This document shows positions 33,813 through 44,490 of a stretch of DNA of 64,000 nucleotides, piece after piece (position 1 is the first letter of the stretch; every line of letters starts with the position of its first letter). Location of the stretch: assembly GCF_946886895.1 (NCBI RefSeq), contig NZ_CAMPJO010000008.1, positions 1-64,000 of the forward strand, read 5' to 3'. The position numbers and the translations under genes were made by a program. The notes under the pieces are model-generated. The model saw only the letters and a program-made list of their open reading frames with translations. It had not been told where the DNA came from and ran no database searches. Origin of the DNA: an uncultured Marinobacter sp. Its GTDB lineage: Bacteria; Pseudomonadota; Gammaproteobacteria; Pseudomonadales; Oleiphilaceae.

Positions 33813-34454
33813 TCAGGATGCCTCCTCTTCTTCCACCACCTGGTCTTCGTGCTCCTCCACCAAATCCTCCAGGGTCATGTGCTCACACTCCCGCTCCGCG
33901 AGAAAACTGTCCGCCGAGTCGATCAGAATGCCGTCATCCCGCATGAAACGGCGCCCGAGCAGAACCGGATACGAAAACTTTCCGCGATCCGCCAGCGAGA
34001 ACTGGGTTTCGTGACGGGTACCGGCGATGCAGAACTCCATCATCACCACATAACGCCGCTGCGAGGGTGCACCCTTGCGTTTGATCAGCACGGTCCGGGT
34101 TATCGGGCGCTCAAACTCCAGGATCACGTCTTCGTGATCGACCGTACCTTCGGTCGGCTGGTCCTCGTGATCGCCGAGAGGGATCTGAAAGCTGACCCAC
34201 TCCTCTTCCCCTTTATTGAACGGTTCCACGTTCACGGCGTGCAGGGACGAGGTTTTGGCACCGGTATCCAGGCGCGATTTGAGCCGCAGGCCGGTGTCCT
34301 GCATGACCACCCACTCAACGTACCCCAGAGTCTCTGGCACGCGGCCTGACTTGCCCTCTCCCTTGTCATTGGCGTCATGGTTGTCAGCAAGCGCACCGGC
34401 GGTGGTCGCCATTGCCAGCATCAGGGACATACCGACCGCATTAACAAACCGCAT
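33813..34454 (-). CDS. Secreted RimK-associated 'ATP-dependent zinc protease' family protein (retropepsin-like)
   Basis: A 213-residue protein with a signal peptide (about 1-23, cut near GALA-DN) and the PF05618 domain. The motif LKSRLDTGAKTSSLHAV carries D-T-G-A, the active-site loop of retropepsin-like aspartic proteases, so the old 'zinc protease' name is probably misleading. YPVLLGRRFM later in the domain is the matching flap/strand region. The C-terminal 25 residues are very acidic. The signal peptide points to the periplasm, unlike RimK-fused relatives. It abuts the AcpH gene (1-bp overlap) but the functions are not obviously linked. Confidence 0.8.
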   Translation of the reverse strand: MRFVNAVGMSLMLAMATTAGALADNHDANDKGEGKSGRVPETLGYVEWVVMQDTGLRLKSRLDTGAKTSSLHAVNVEPFNKGEEEWVSFQIPLGDHEDQPTEGTVDHEDVILEFERPITRTVLIKRKGAPSQRRYVVMMEFCIAGTRHETQFSLADRGKFSYPVLLGRRFMRDDGILIDSADSFLAERECEHMTLEDLVEEHEDQVVEEEEAS

Positions 34455-35026
34455 TAAATATCTCCTGCAAATCTCTGTAGTTCAGGGAAAAAGTTAAGAA
34501 AGTGTGTTTCCAGTTCCCGATGATGAGGCCGGATTTCATCGATCATACCCGCGAAACTGTTCCGAAAACGCAAGCGGCCAGCCACCCGATCCAGGGCATA
34601 GCCGATACTGTCCAGGTTGTCGTAAGCGCCAAACCAGTCGTTCGAGACCATTCGACGGGTCACCCTGGCCATGGGTAACGGCATCAGGTGCTCATTCTCT
34701 TGAAGCTCCCCATAGATCTGGTGGATAAAGGCATCCCGGTCGGTCCCGCTGAACCGGTTCCAGTTCCGCAGCAAAAAATGATCATAGAGGATGTCGAGGG
34801 CGACGCCGGCGAACCGCCGGCGCTGGGCGGAAAACAATCGCTTGCTCGCCAGCACATCCGGGTGCCGGTCGGTGAAGGCATCCACCGCGCGATGGTGCCG
34901 GACACCATACTGTACGGACTCCGGTAGCGCAGACAGGTCCACGCCCCGGGTGAAATCGCCAAGGATGCTGCCCATCCGCGCCTGTGCCGAGTCTGGTGCC
35001 AGAAAAACATGGGCAAGGTGGTTCAA
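34454..35026 (-). CDS. acpH: Acyl carrier protein phosphodiesterase (AcpH-like)
   Basis: A 190-residue protein that begins MNHLAHVFLA and continues GSILGDFTRGVDL, GVRHHRAVDAFTDRHPDV and ALDILYDHFLLRNW, the His/Asp-rich HD-like metal pattern of AcpH. AcpH removes 4'-phosphopantetheine from holo-ACP in the cytoplasm. Length and motifs match the family well. It shares a base with the downstream protease gene, so they are probably co-transcribed. Confidence 0.88.
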   Translation of the reverse strand: MNHLAHVFLAPDSAQARMGSILGDFTRGVDLSALPESVQYGVRHHRAVDAFTDRHPDVLASKRLFSAQRRRFAGVALDILYDHFLLRNWNRFSGTDRDAFIHQIYGELQENEHLMPLPMARVTRRMVSNDWFGAYDNLDSIGYALDRVAGRLRFRNSFAGMIDEIRPHHRELETHFLNFFPELQRFAGDI

Positions 35027-35067
35027 GCAGCCTCCCTGGGGTGAATGCGACGGTGTGAATACGGCGG

Positions 35068-35610
35068 TCAGAAATTCAGCTGAACGCCCAGTCCGAGACC
35101 GTCAACGCTGACGTCGCCTTCCTCATAGTATCGCATGTACTCCAGGTTGCCAGACAGGTTGGGCGCAAAGGCCATGTTCAGGCCCAGGCCATAAGACACA
35201 TCGGAGTCATCCTCCGTGACCGTGCCGAACACCGATTCCGCCTCCACTTCCACGCGGGTAAAACCCAGCACCGCGTAGGGCGTCAGGGGCGATTCGTTGG
35301 CCAGATTGAAGGTAGCATAGCCGCCAAAGAAATTGTCCAGGGCATAGTCCACGCCGCCGATACGGTCATCGTCAACACCAAACCCACCCCGGGCTTCAAT
35401 GCCGAGGAACGGTGTTGCCATTACGCCCACCTTGGCCGACAGGGTGCCGACATCGGCATCGTCATTGCCGGATTCCAGGCTGACAAAACTGTAGTTCAGC
35501 CCGGTGTACAAACCGCCCACGGCGGATTTGTACATGTCCTGGCCATGGGCAACACCCACCGACGCCAGACTGGTGGTCATTACAAGGACTAGTGAACGTG
35601 TGGTGCGCAT
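35068..35610 (-). CDS. Outer-membrane beta-barrel protein (OmpA/OmpX-like porin family)
   Basis: About 180 residues: signal peptide (MRTTRSLVLVMTTSLASVGV, cut after AHGQ) then alternating aromatic/hydrophobic strands such as GGLYTGLNYSFVSLES, VDYALDNFFGGYATFNL and PYAVLGFTRVEVEAE, ending GLGLGVQLNF with C-terminal Phe. That is an eight-stranded outer-membrane barrel. ATG 35610 follows AAGGAG closely; an upstream in-frame ATG at 35667 lacks support. Function unknown; such small barrels often protect against host or envelope stress. Confidence 0.85.
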   Translation of the reverse strand: MRTTRSLVLVMTTSLASVGVAHGQDMYKSAVGGLYTGLNYSFVSLESGNDDADVGTLSAKVGVMATPFLGIEARGGFGVDDDRIGGVDYALDNFFGGYATFNLANESPLTPYAVLGFTRVEVEAESVFGTVTEDDSDVSYGLGLNMAFAPNLSGNLEYMRYYEEGDVSVDGLGLGVQLNF

Positions 35611-35775
35611 GTTGTTCTCCTTTACCGAATGAGTCGGTACGCGTTTATGAAATTGCACCAACCCCACGAAATATGCCAGTCCATGGATCCGGATTTACGT
35701 CATATTTACAGTGATTTAATGGCCCGTTAATACACACCACCACGCTGCCCAAAAGCCGGCCACCTTGCAGACGTC

Positions 35776-37281
35776 GTGCCCCACAGGTATTCTGACGCCC
35801 TCTCTCGGTCCGGCTGGCTTGAGCATCCATTGAGAAACCTTACCCCTGTTATCTTCATCATCAGCGTCATGTTTGTACTGTTGAGTATTTTCATGACCTT
35901 ACCCGTGATATTTCTAGTGGGTTCAGAAGCGCCGAACGCCTACGCGTTCGCCAAGTCGGCAGGTATCGTCTGCGGTATCGGGGTTCTGGGCATTGTCACG
36001 ACCTATCGCCAGTCGCGAGACCTCAAGCCGCGTTACATGTTTGTGCTCACGGTCTCTTCCTGGTTCATCATTGCCCTGCTCTCGGCCTTGCCGTTCTACC
36101 TGAGCGACGGTGGCATTTCCGCGGCAGACGCCTTTTTCGAAGGTTCCTCGGGCATCACAACCACCGGCGCCACGGTGTTTACCGGGCTGGATACCATGGA
36201 TCAGGATTTATTGCTGTGGCGCTCAATACTGCAATGGATTGGTGGCATCGGTATCATCGGAATGTTCGTTGCGGTGCTGCCGTTCCTGCGGGTGGGCGGA
36301 ATGCGCCTGTTTGCAACCGAGTCGTCGGAATGGACGGACAAGGCCCTGCCCCGCATGAAAACCCTGAGCCGCGGCCTGCTGATCGTGTACCTGTTTTTTT
36401 CCGTGCTCGCGGTGCTGACCTACTGGCTGTCAGGCATGATCCTGTTCGACGCCTTTAATCATGGCCTGACCAGCATTGCCACCGGCGGCTTTTCCACGTC
36501 GGACCTTTCCATGGGCAAGTTCAGCGATCTGATCCTGATGGAGGCCACTCTATTCATGATCATCGGCAGCCTGCCCTTCTTTCTCTTTGTCCGTGAGATG
36601 CACGGCCAGCACGGGGTTCTGTTCCGGGATCAACAGGTGCGACTGTTCCTGCTGATTCTGGTGCTGGTGCCGCTGCTGATGACGATCTATCGCTGGCTGG
36701 TCTCGCCGGTACCTTTCGATCCGTTGCACAATTATGTTGCCACGCTGTTTAACGTCACATCGGTAGTGACGACCACCGGTTATGCCTCGGAAGATTATTC
36801 CGCCTGGGGACCGCTGGCCTTCGTGCTGTTTTTCTTCCTGATGTTTATTGGCGGGTGTTCCGGCTCCACCGCCGGCGGGATGAAAATATTCCGTTTTCAG
36901 CTATCGATGATTATTCTGCGGGAACAGTTGATGCGGCTGCTGCACCCGAGGGCGGTGCTGACGCGTAATTACAACGGGCGGGCGGTCAGTGACGAAATCA
37001 TCTCGTCCATGATTGCCTACACCTTCATTTTTCTGCTGTGCCTGTTCCTGATGACCGTGGCACTGGCCGCCCTGCAGCTTGATTTCGTCACCTCCCTGTC
37101 CGGGGCATTGACGTCCCTGACCAATGTCGGCCCCGGCCTGGGCGACATTATCGGACCGGCCGGCAACTTCAGCTCATTGCCGGACGCCGCCAAGTGGGTA
37201 TTGGCCGTGGGCATGCTGATGGGGCGTCTGGAGATACTCAGCGTGGTGATTGTCTTTTCACCGGCGTTCTGGCGCAGCTGA
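35776..37281 (+). CDS. trkH: TrkH/TrkG potassium uptake membrane subunit
   Basis: A 501-residue K+ channel-like subunit with four MPM repeats. The four pore loops are visible: TTGATVFTGLD, TSIATGGFSTSD, SVVTTTGYASEDY and LTNVGPGLGD, each supplying the selectivity-filter glycine. TrkH conducts K+ inwards and is gated by TrkA, which is not in the window. The start is unclear: GTG 35776 gives 501 residues, and a TTG at 35830 would give LRNLTPVIF, closer to the usual TrkH N-terminus. Confidence 0.92.
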   Translation: MPHRYSDALSRSGWLEHPLRNLTPVIFIISVMFVLLSIFMTLPVIFLVGSEAPNAYAFAKSAGIVCGIGVLGIVTTYRQSRDLKPRYMFVLTVSSWFIIALLSALPFYLSDGGISAADAFFEGSSGITTTGATVFTGLDTMDQDLLLWRSILQWIGGIGIIGMFVAVLPFLRVGGMRLFATESSEWTDKALPRMKTLSRGLLIVYLFFSVLAVLTYWLSGMILFDAFNHGLTSIATGGFSTSDLSMGKFSDLILMEATLFMIIGSLPFFLFVREMHGQHGVLFRDQQVRLFLLILVLVPLLMTIYRWLVSPVPFDPLHNYVATLFNVTSVVTTTGYASEDYSAWGPLAFVLFFFLMFIGGCSGSTAGGMKIFRFQLSMIILREQLMRLLHPRAVLTRNYNGRAVSDEIISSMIAYTFIFLLCLFLMTVALAALQLDFVTSLSGALTSLTNVGPGLGDIIGPAGNFSSLPDAAKWVLAVGMLMGRLEILSVVIVFSPAFWRS

Positions 37282-37304
37282 CAACCACCAACCGCTGATC
37301 CGGT

Positions 37305-37967
37305 TTATCGCAGTACGTGCCTATGGATAAACCGGCCGATGTCCAGCACCTCCTCCAGGCACACACTGTGCTCCATCGGGAAGGTCTGGTAGGTCGGGTC
37401 GTAACCCATTGCCTTCAGGGTTTCCACGCTTCGAACGCCCAGCGACTCCGGTACCACAGGATCAAAGGTACCGTGATAGATGCTGATCGGAATGTCGGCA
37501 TTCGCGGCTGATCGATTCACCGTGGCCTCGGTCGCGAAATACGTGGACAGTGCGAGAATACCGCCCAGGCGTTCCGGGTAGGCCAGGCCCACTTCATAGG
37601 CCACGGCCCCGCCCTGCGAAAATCCCGCGATGATAATGTGCTCTGCAGGGATTCCCCGCTCAATTTCCCGATCAACCAGCCTGGCCACCGCCTGGGCGGA
37701 CTGCATCAATTGCTCGGTGTCCACCACCCGGTCAATGTCCATGGCCTTGATGTCGTACCAGGCGGGCATGGACATACCGCCATTGATCGTTACCGGCAGA
37801 TTGGGGGCATGGGGGAAAATGAACCGTACCGCCGCACCGTCGGGCAACCCAAGCTCCGGAACCACGGGCTCGAAATCATGGCCGCTGGCGCCAAGGCCGT
37901 GTAACCAGATGACCGCCGCTGTGGGGTTCTGGCCGGTTTCCAGTTCAATGTACCGAAGATCCTGCAC
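37305..37967 (-). CDS. Carboxylesterase/phospholipase-like alpha/beta hydrolase
   Basis: A 220-residue alpha/beta hydrolase of the acyl-protein thioesterase / EstB group. It has the oxyanion segment VIWLHGLGASGHDFEP, the nucleophile elbow IIIAGFSQGGAVAYE with the catalytic Ser, YHGTFDPVVP with the Asp, and PMEHSVCLEE with the catalytic His. It probably hydrolyses short-chain esters or lysophospholipids. It follows the acyltransferase gene by 8 bp on the same strand, suggesting linked lipid metabolism. Confidence 0.9.
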   Translation of the reverse strand: MQDLRYIELETGQNPTAAVIWLHGLGASGHDFEPVVPELGLPDGAAVRFIFPHAPNLPVTINGGMSMPAWYDIKAMDIDRVVDTEQLMQSAQAVARLVDREIERGIPAEHIIIAGFSQGGAVAYEVGLAYPERLGGILALSTYFATEATVNRSAANADIPISIYHGTFDPVVPESLGVRSVETLKAMGYDPTYQTFPMEHSVCLEEVLDIGRFIHRHVLR

Positions 37968-37975
37968 GCACTACC

Positions 37976-39226
37976 TCATTCGTTGATAGATGGAGTCTGG
38001 TCCTGGCCCGGGCAGCCCGGGTCCGTATTGGCATTCAGTGCTGTCAGCACCGGGTTGGCATACATGTCCAGTAGATAGGGACGAATGGCGGGATCACAAG
38101 CATTGAGCCGGCGCTCCATCTCCGCTTCCGCCGCTTCCATTTCGGCTGGTGACCAGGTTTCCGCCGTCATGACCGAATCGCTCACGGTCTCTGGTGTCGC
38201 GTGAGCCTGGGGGTGAAGGCCCCGTTGGTGGTGTGCCACAAGATTGGAGGCATGCAGGTGATAGTTGGCATGCATGTCACGGTCAATCCGGGCCGCCAGA
38301 CCCCTGGGATTATCCGGTGACTGCTTGATCGGCGCACCAAAATGCACATGCACATGGCCTTTGAAACCGGTCAGCCCACGCATGATCTGTTCCGTATCTT
38401 CGCCCTCGGTTTTTGTGTAGGTGCCGGTGCGGGCGCGGGTTTCCAGCTCCCGGGCCTTATCGGCATCGCAGGGGTCGTACTCGTAGGCGATGGACACCGG
38501 CACAATGTTCAGGCGGTCCATGGCTTCGCCAAATCCGAGGCCACTTTTCTTGCGGCTCATGTAGAACATCTTGATGATGGCGGGATCGGTCGCATCCAGG
38601 CCATCTTTCGCCCGCCCTTCCCGCTGGGCAATCCAGATACTGTCGTTGTTATCGATGCTGTGATTGATAAAACCCGAGAGCGTTATATAGGCGTCCCGCA
38701 TCTCCCGTGGGCTGGTCATGTTCCGGCGCACCACAAAGCTTTTGTTCAGCCGCATCATCTCCGCGAACACCCGGTTGGCCAGCAGGTTGTCCCCAATGGC
38801 AATGCGCGTGGTACAGAAGCCGTTCTGGAACAGCAGGTAATTCACCACCATCGGGTCGAACACGATGTCCCGGTGGTTGGAAATGAAGAGATGGGCGGTG
38901 TGCTTGTCGAGATTCTCCAGGCCACTGTGAGTGACCCGTGACGTGGTATTCTCAACCAGTTCGCCGACGTAGCCGGAAAGCCCCGCCTGCAGGTCATCGA
39001 TACGGGTATAGTGGCCAAAATGGCTTAACAGCCAGCGTTTGATGAATAGCCGCAGCATCGCCGGTGCCCAGCGCGCCAGGGTCGGCGATTTAAAGCGGCC
39101 CACCATATCGAGAAATTCCTGGTCATTCACCAGGCGGTGTATCGCGGGGCCGGTTTCGTCGTCCGAATAGGGACGGATGGCGTCAAATTCCTGCATGGAA
39201 GCCCTGTTATTATGAGTGTCTGTCAC
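37976..39226 (-). CDS. PlsC/PlsB-type glycerophosphate acyltransferase family protein
   Basis: A 416-residue protein with an acyltransferase domain: HLFISNHRDIVFDPMVVNY (the family N-H-x(n)-D motif, here with five residues between His and Asp rather than four), then FVVRRN and IWIAQREGRAKDGLD in the place of the F-E-G-R-S/G acyl-acceptor motif. It likely acylates a glycerol phosphate or lysophospholipid at the inner membrane. The N-terminal 80 residues are soluble and helical; the C-terminal tail is poorly conserved. It pairs with the esterase gene. Confidence 0.82.
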   Translation of the reverse strand: MTDTHNNRASMQEFDAIRPYSDDETGPAIHRLVNDQEFLDMVGRFKSPTLARWAPAMLRLFIKRWLLSHFGHYTRIDDLQAGLSGYVGELVENTTSRVTHSGLENLDKHTAHLFISNHRDIVFDPMVVNYLLFQNGFCTTRIAIGDNLLANRVFAEMMRLNKSFVVRRNMTSPREMRDAYITLSGFINHSIDNNDSIWIAQREGRAKDGLDATDPAIIKMFYMSRKKSGLGFGEAMDRLNIVPVSIAYEYDPCDADKARELETRARTGTYTKTEGEDTEQIMRGLTGFKGHVHVHFGAPIKQSPDNPRGLAARIDRDMHANYHLHASNLVAHHQRGLHPQAHATPETVSDSVMTAETWSPAEMEAAEAEMERRLNACDPAIRPYLLDMYANPVLTALNANTDPGCPGQDQTPSINE

Positions 39227-39415
39227 GGTATCCGGTAAAACGGTGGTTTGAAAACGGCGGTATTGTAGCGTTTCTCACACAGCTTTGCCTCTATCCGCGG
39301 TGTACGGGCCTGGCCAATTGTCCCCGTTAATCTGGTATCATCGGCCACCGCGCCGTCACGGGATTCCAGGCCCCGTATTGTCACCCAGGCTTACCGCCGC
39401 GAACCCGGTTATTTT

Positions 39416-41284
39416 ATGTACCCTGATCAGCCCTTCGAACAACTGTCCTCCGAACGACCTACCGCGTCCCGACGAGACCCGGAACAGGTGTTGCACGAGG
39501 TGTTCGGCTATGAATCCTTCCGGCCGCTACAGGGTGACATTATCCGGGAGATCTCTGCTGGCGGCGATGCCCTGGTACTGATGCCCACCGGTGGCGGCAA
39601 ATCGTTGTGCTATCAGGTTCCGGCACTGGTTCGGCCAGGCACGGCCATTGTTATTTCGCCGTTGATTGCACTGATGCAGGATCAGGTGGCGGCGTTGAAG
39701 GAACTGGGCGTGAAAGCCGCATTCCTGAACTCAACCATGGATTTCGAACAGGCACGGGCAACCGAATACGCCCTGACCACCGGTGAGCTTGACCTGCTCT
39801 ACTGCGCTCCGGAAAGGCTGATCCAGCCGCGCACCATCGAACTGCTGCACAGCGCTTCCATATCCCTGTTTGCCATTGACGAAGCCCACTGCGTGTCGCA
39901 ATGGGGGCACGACTTCCGGTCGGATTACCTGCAGCTCAGCATGCTGGCCGGAGAGTTTCCGGGCATCCCCCGGATAGCCCTGACGGCGACGGCGGACGAG
40001 CGCACCCGCAAGGAGATTGCCGAACGCCTGTCACTGACCGACGCTCGCCACTTTATCAGTGGCTTCGATCGCCCCAATATTCAATATCGCATTGCGCCGA
40101 AAATAAATGCAAACAAGCAGTTGCTGGATTTTATTAAAGCAGAGCACGAAGGCGATTGTGGCATTGTGTACTGCCTGTCACGGAACAAAGTGGATGCCAC
40201 GGCCGCGCTGCTGTCGAAGAACGGCTACACCGCACTTCCCTATCACGCCGGCCTTAACGCCGTTGATCGCGCCCGGCACCAGGAGCGCTTTCTGCGGGAA
40301 GATGGCGTGATCATCGTCGCCACCATCGCCTTCGGGATGGGTATCGACAAGCCGGATGTCCGCTTCGTGGCGCACCTGGATTTGCCCAAGAGCCTGGAGG
40401 CCTACTATCAGGAAACCGGACGGGCGGGCCGGGATGGCAAGCCCTCCACAGCCTGGATGGTGTATGGCCTGCAGGACGTGATCAAACTGCGGCAGATGCT
40501 GGAGGCCTCCCAGGGTAACGACCATTTCAAACGGGTAGAGCGGCAAAAGCTGGACGCCATGCTCGGCCTCTGTGAGGTAACGCGGTGCCGGCGACAGGTG
40601 CTTTTGCGGTATTTCGGGGACGAGCTGGAGCAGCCCTGCGGCAACTGCGACACCTGCCTGAATCCGCCGGAAACCTGGGACGGAACCGTGGCGGTGCAGA
40701 AGGCGCTGTCGTGCGTTTTCCGCACCGGACAACGGTTTGGCGTAACCTACCTGATCGATGTATTGCGAGGCTCGGAAAACGAACGGATCCTGCAGTTCGG
40801 GCACCAGCAGGTGTCCACCTACGGGATTGGCACCGAGCTCTCGGCGAACGAATGGAAGTCCGTGTTCCGGCAACTGGTGGCCAACGGCTATCTACGGGCC
40901 GATCCCGACGGGTACGGTGCGCTGCAGCTGACCGAAGAGTGCCGCCCGCTGCTCAAGGGCGAGCACACCGTGGAGTTGCGGAAAGACCCGGTGGTCAGGA
41001 AATCCACAGGGCGGAGTTCCGGCACACGCTCCGGCAGCGCGATACGGGACCAGATCACCGACCCGGCCGGCTGGGACGCCCTGCGGGCCTGCCGCAAAGC
41101 GCTGGCAGACAAACAGGGCGTACCGCCCTACGTTATTTTTCATGACACCACCCTGTTCGACATGCTGGAACGCAAGCCGGGAACCCTGGACGAGCTGGCA
41201 GAGGTCAGTGGCGTGGGTGCCGCCAAGCTTGAGAAGTATGGCGCAATATTCCTGGAAACCATTGCTACGCTCCAGGAAAGCTGA
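39416..41284 (+). CDS. recQ: ATP-dependent DNA helicase RecQ
   Basis: A 622-residue RecQ helicase. Motif 0 is [12 protein letters not shown]; Walker [15 protein letters not shown]; the DEAH box [18 protein letters not shown] with the aromatic-rich loop; motif [19 protein letters not shown] and [10 protein letters not shown]. The zinc-binding region has C...[14 protein letters not shown]...CGNCDTC, followed by the winged helix and a C-terminal HRDC domain (about 540-620). It unwinds DNA in the RecF recombination and fork-repair pathways. It stands alone on its strand; no distinct promoter was recognised in the 190 bp upstream. Confidence 0.96.
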   Translation: MYPDQPFEQLSSERPTASRRDPEQVLHEVFGYESFRPLQGDIIREISAGGDALVLMPTGGGKSLCYQVPALVRPGTAIVISPLIALMQDQVAALKELGVKAAFLNSTMDFEQARATEYALTTGELDLLYCAPERLIQPRTIELLHSASISLFAIDEAHCVSQWGHDFRSDYLQLSMLAGEFPGIPRIALTATADERTRKEIAERLSLTDARHFISGFDRPNIQYRIAPKINANKQLLDFIKAEHEGDCGIVYCLSRNKVDATAALLSKNGYTALPYHAGLNAVDRARHQERFLREDGVIIVATIAFGMGIDKPDVRFVAHLDLPKSLEAYYQETGRAGRDGKPSTAWMVYGLQDVIKLRQMLEASQGNDHFKRVERQKLDAMLGLCEVTRCRRQVLLRYFGDELEQPCGNCDTCLNPPETWDGTVAVQKALSCVFRTGQRFGVTYLIDVLRGSENERILQFGHQQVSTYGIGTELSANEWKSVFRQLVANGYLRADPDGYGALQLTEECRPLLKGEHTVELRKDPVVRKSTGRSSGTRSGSAIRDQITDPAGWDALRACRKALADKQGVPPYVIFHDTTLFDMLERKPGTLDELAEVSGVGAAKLEKYGAIFLETIATLQES

Positions 41285-41379
41285 GTGGCCAGCGCTTTCA
41301 GAAATATTGTTTTACACTTTTTTGAACGCTGCACCCTCTCTTTAACCGTTTCTGATCTACAGTTAGGCATTGGGAGTCA

Positions 41380-42456
41380 ATGCCCTCACCGGTACGCCCC
41401 TGGTCGTCGTCACACGAAAGGATTCATGGCTTGCAAGCAACCGGCTTATTTCCCCTCCCCGGCGGATCCGGAAACTCCAGATCGGCTGTCCTGCCCCTGA
41501 TCTTGCTCATAACTCTGGCGATGGGCGGGACGGCGCCTCAGGCATGGGCCACGTCGGAGACCTCCATTGATCCGAGCGTGCCCGAGCCTCCCGCCTCACG
41601 TCCCTTGTCCCAGATTTTAAAGCGACCGGTCAGCCCGGCACCCCAGGATTACGTGCTCTGGTACCGAAATTACGACAGCCCGCCCATTCGGGCCCTGGTT
41701 GAGATGGCGCTGGGTAAAACACCAGAATACGGCCGGTTCACCCTCCTGCGCAGTGAGGAACTCAGCCAGGGGCGGGCCCTCAAGGAGTTGGCCACCGGGA
41801 ATTCCCCGCTCCTGGACATCGCCAATGTGGCCACTTCCGAGGAACGGGAAACCTATCTCCTGTCCATCCCGATCCCCGTCGACGGCGGGCTACTCGGCTT
41901 CCGGGTCTGCGTGGTGCTGCCCCGGAACCTGCCCCTGTTCGAAGGTATCCGGACGCTGGAGGAGCTTCAGGCCAGCGCCATCCGGATCGGACAGGGCACT
42001 CACTGGCCGGATACATCGGTACTGCGGGCAAACGATATTCCGGTGATCACCCACGCGCGGTACGAAATCCTGTATGGCATGTTACGTAACCAGCGCTTTG
42101 AATGTTTTGCAAGGGGGGTCAGTGAGGTGCTGTTTGACCTGGAAATAGAGAGCGACCCCAACCTGGTCATCGAGCCTCATCTCCTGCTGGCCTACCCCAT
42201 GCCCAATTACCTGTTTGTGTCACCCAACGACCAGCAAACCGCCCATCGCCTGGAGCTGGGCCTGGACAGGGCGATCCAGGATGGCAGCTTTGGCCGCTAC
42301 CTCCGCACCTACTACGGCCAGGCCGTTCAGGTATTGGGGCTGGACACCCGGTCCGTCATCGTTCTGGATAACCCTTACCTGACGGACGAATCACGGACCA
42401 TCGGCCGGCACACCCTGGATAACCTCCAGCGCCGGCTGGAGGTCCTGAGCCGCTGA
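41380..42456 (+). CDS. Exported protein resembling a periplasmic binding protein
   Basis: A 358-residue protein with an unusually long N-terminus: about 33 hydrophilic residues before the hydrophobic segment AVLPLILLITLAMGG, cleaved perhaps after AWA. The mature part resembles type 2 periplasmic binding folds (YVLWYRNYDSPPIRALVEMA, GFRVCVVLPRNLPLFEG, GYGMLRNQRFECFARGVSE-like FECFARGVSEVLFDLE, then FVSPNDQQTAHRLELGLDRA), with no transporter genes nearby. Start ATG 41380 follows GGGAG. It is convergent with a chemoreceptor gene 4 bp away. Ligand and role are unknown. Confidence 0.65.
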   Translation: MPSPVRPWSSSHERIHGLQATGLFPLPGGSGNSRSAVLPLILLITLAMGGTAPQAWATSETSIDPSVPEPPASRPLSQILKRPVSPAPQDYVLWYRNYDSPPIRALVEMALGKTPEYGRFTLLRSEELSQGRALKELATGNSPLLDIANVATSEERETYLLSIPIPVDGGLLGFRVCVVLPRNLPLFEGIRTLEELQASAIRIGQGTHWPDTSVLRANDIPVITHARYEILYGMLRNQRFECFARGVSEVLFDLEIESDPNLVIEPHLLLAYPMPNYLFVSPNDQQTAHRLELGLDRAIQDGSFGRYLRTYYGQAVQVLGLDTRSVIVLDNPYLTDESRTIGRHTLDNLQRRLEVLSR

Positions 42457-42460
42457 GGCA

Positions 42461-44365
42461 TTACACGCGGAAACGCGATGCGTTCCGATCGAGCGTACTC
42501 CCGATGCGTTCAATCTCACTGCTGTAGACATCGTTTTCGCTCGCAGCCGCAGCGGCTTCCTGGCCCTGGTCGGCAATCCGGGTGATCGAGGCGTTCAGTT
42601 CCTCGGTTACGGAGGTCTGTTCCTCCGAGGCGGTGGCGATCTGTGACGTCATCTGGCTGATCGAGGCGATGGCTTCGGCAATGCGATTGAGGGCATCCAG
42701 GGCATCCTGAGCTTTTTCCATGCTGACATTCGAAACCGCAGTCGAGGCCTTCATCACGCTCACCGCATCGTTGGCACCTTTCTGCAGACGCTCGATCATT
42801 TCATTGATTTCTTCGGTACTTTTGCGGGTTCTCTGGGCCAGGTTCCGCACCTCATCGGCGACCACCGCAAACCCTCGCCCGGCTTCGCCTGCCCGGGCCG
42901 CTTCTATTGCCGCGTTCAGCGCCAGAAGGTTGGTTTGTTCGGCAATGCCCTGGATAACTTCCAGAACCGAGGTGATCGACGTGACATCCTTACCCAGTTT
43001 GTCGATAACGTCGGCGGCAGCGTTAACCTCCCGCGACAGCTCCTGAACCGCGTCCCGGGATGCGGATACCGTCGCCAGCGAGGCCCGGCTGTCATCATCG
43101 GCCGTATTAGCCGCATCGGCGGTTTGCTGGGCATTCTGGGCGATCTCGCCGGCAGCGGCCGACATTTCGTTAATGGCCGTGGCAACCATATCGATCTCGG
43201 CCTGCTGCTTTTCCACACTGCTGCGGCTGGTGCTGGCGGTATTACGCAGGGAACTTACGTTGTTGCCCAGCTCGGCGCTGCCTGTCTGGACCTCCTGAAC
43301 CACGGTCTGAATATTCTCGACAAACCGGTTGAAGCTGACCGCGAGCTCGCCGAACTCATCCCGGGCACTGTCGTCCAGGCGCTGGGTCAGGTCGGCATCG
43401 CCCGAGCCGATGTCCGCCATGGCGGCATTCAAACGGCGTACCGGACGCATCAGCACCTTGATACCGAGGTGCAGCACAATCAGTGACACCAGCAGCCCGA
43501 TGGCGGCCATCGCCAGCCCTGTCATACGCGCGGTTCGTACCGGCGCCTGAATCTTGTCTTCATTCACGAAGGTGCCCAGGTACCATTCCACGCCCCGCGC
43601 CTCGCCGATGGGGTGGAAGCTGGCCAGCCAGGAGGCGTCGTTCTGGCTATAGGAATGTTCGGCACCACCGAGATCTGGCGCTGCTCCGATCAGGGTCTTG
43701 ATGTTCTTGCCCACCAGTTCCGCGTCGGGATGAAACAGGACCACGCCACTGGCATTGATCAGGGCTGCGTAACCGGTGTCGGCAAGATTGACGTTGGACA
43801 GGGTGTCGGCAATAGCACCCAGCCCGATATCCGCACCGGCCACACCCTCGTAGGTGCCTGACTTGACCGGCGCCAGGGTCGAAATAATCATCTGGCCGGT
43901 ACTGACGTCGAGGTAAGGGTCGGTAAAGGACGCGCTTCCCAACCGCATCGCCTTCTGGTACCAGGGGCGCTCCCTCGGATCATAACCGGCTGGCAGGGTG
44001 GCATTGGCTTCCGGAGATCTCATCAGCATGTAGCCATCGGCGCGGCCCACGTACACCTCCATAAACCCGCCGCCGGTGGTCATGGCCTGCAATATAACCC
44101 TGGCCTGCTCATCGGTGTCGACTTTCTGCAGGGCGGTCGCCGTGGCTTCGGTCATCACCAGCCGGGTATTGAGCCACTCGGCAATACTGGACGTACTCTG
44201 TTCCACCGCATCCTTGATCAACGCCTGTACATAGGTATCGGTGGTGGAGCGAAGCCTCAGATCGCCAGAGAGCGTGAACGCGCCCATGGCAATGGCCAGC
44301 AGGATGCCAAAGGCAACCAGCAGTTTTTGTCCGAAACTGAAGTTCACGGGCGCTTCCTCAATCAT
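42461..44365 (-). CDS. Methyl-accepting chemotaxis protein with periplasmic PDC/dCache sensor
   Basis: About 634 residues. Helix 1 ([20 protein letters not shown]), a large periplasmic PDC/dCache domain ([33 protein letters not shown] D-PR.RPWY motif and [20 protein letters not shown]), helix 2, HAMP, and the cytoplasmic signalling coil with the hairpin tip [26 protein letters not shown]. dCache receptors usually bind amino acids, amines or organic acids; D-PRxRPWY is common in them. ATG 44365 starts just before helix 1; a longer frame to 44455 is less likely. It ends 4 bp from the convergent gene. Confidence 0.9.
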   Translation of the reverse strand: MIEEAPVNFSFGQKLLVAFGILLAIAMGAFTLSGDLRLRSTTDTYVQALIKDAVEQSTSSIAEWLNTRLVMTEATATALQKVDTDEQARVILQAMTTGGGFMEVYVGRADGYMLMRSPEANATLPAGYDPRERPWYQKAMRLGSASFTDPYLDVSTGQMIISTLAPVKSGTYEGVAGADIGLGAIADTLSNVNLADTGYAALINASGVVLFHPDAELVGKNIKTLIGAAPDLGGAEHSYSQNDASWLASFHPIGEARGVEWYLGTFVNEDKIQAPVRTARMTGLAMAAIGLLVSLIVLHLGIKVLMRPVRRLNAAMADIGSGDADLTQRLDDSARDEFGELAVSFNRFVENIQTVVQEVQTGSAELGNNVSSLRNTASTSRSSVEKQQAEIDMVATAINEMSAAAGEIAQNAQQTADAANTADDDSRASLATVSASRDAVQELSREVNAAADVIDKLGKDVTSITSVLEVIQGIAEQTNLLALNAAIEAARAGEAGRGFAVVADEVRNLAQRTRKSTEEINEMIERLQKGANDAVSVMKASTAVSNVSMEKAQDALDALNRIAEAIASISQMTSQIATASEEQTSVTEELNASITRIADQGQEAAAAASENDVYSSEIERIGSTLDRNASRFRV

Positions 44366-44490
44366 GATGGGTACGGATGAAACCTGATATTCGCTAAAGA
44401 TTGTTACGGCCGGAGATGCGATCTCTTTAGCACCTTCTGATAAACTGGCCGGCAATAGTCACCGACCACTGCAAACGGGAGCCAACCTGC

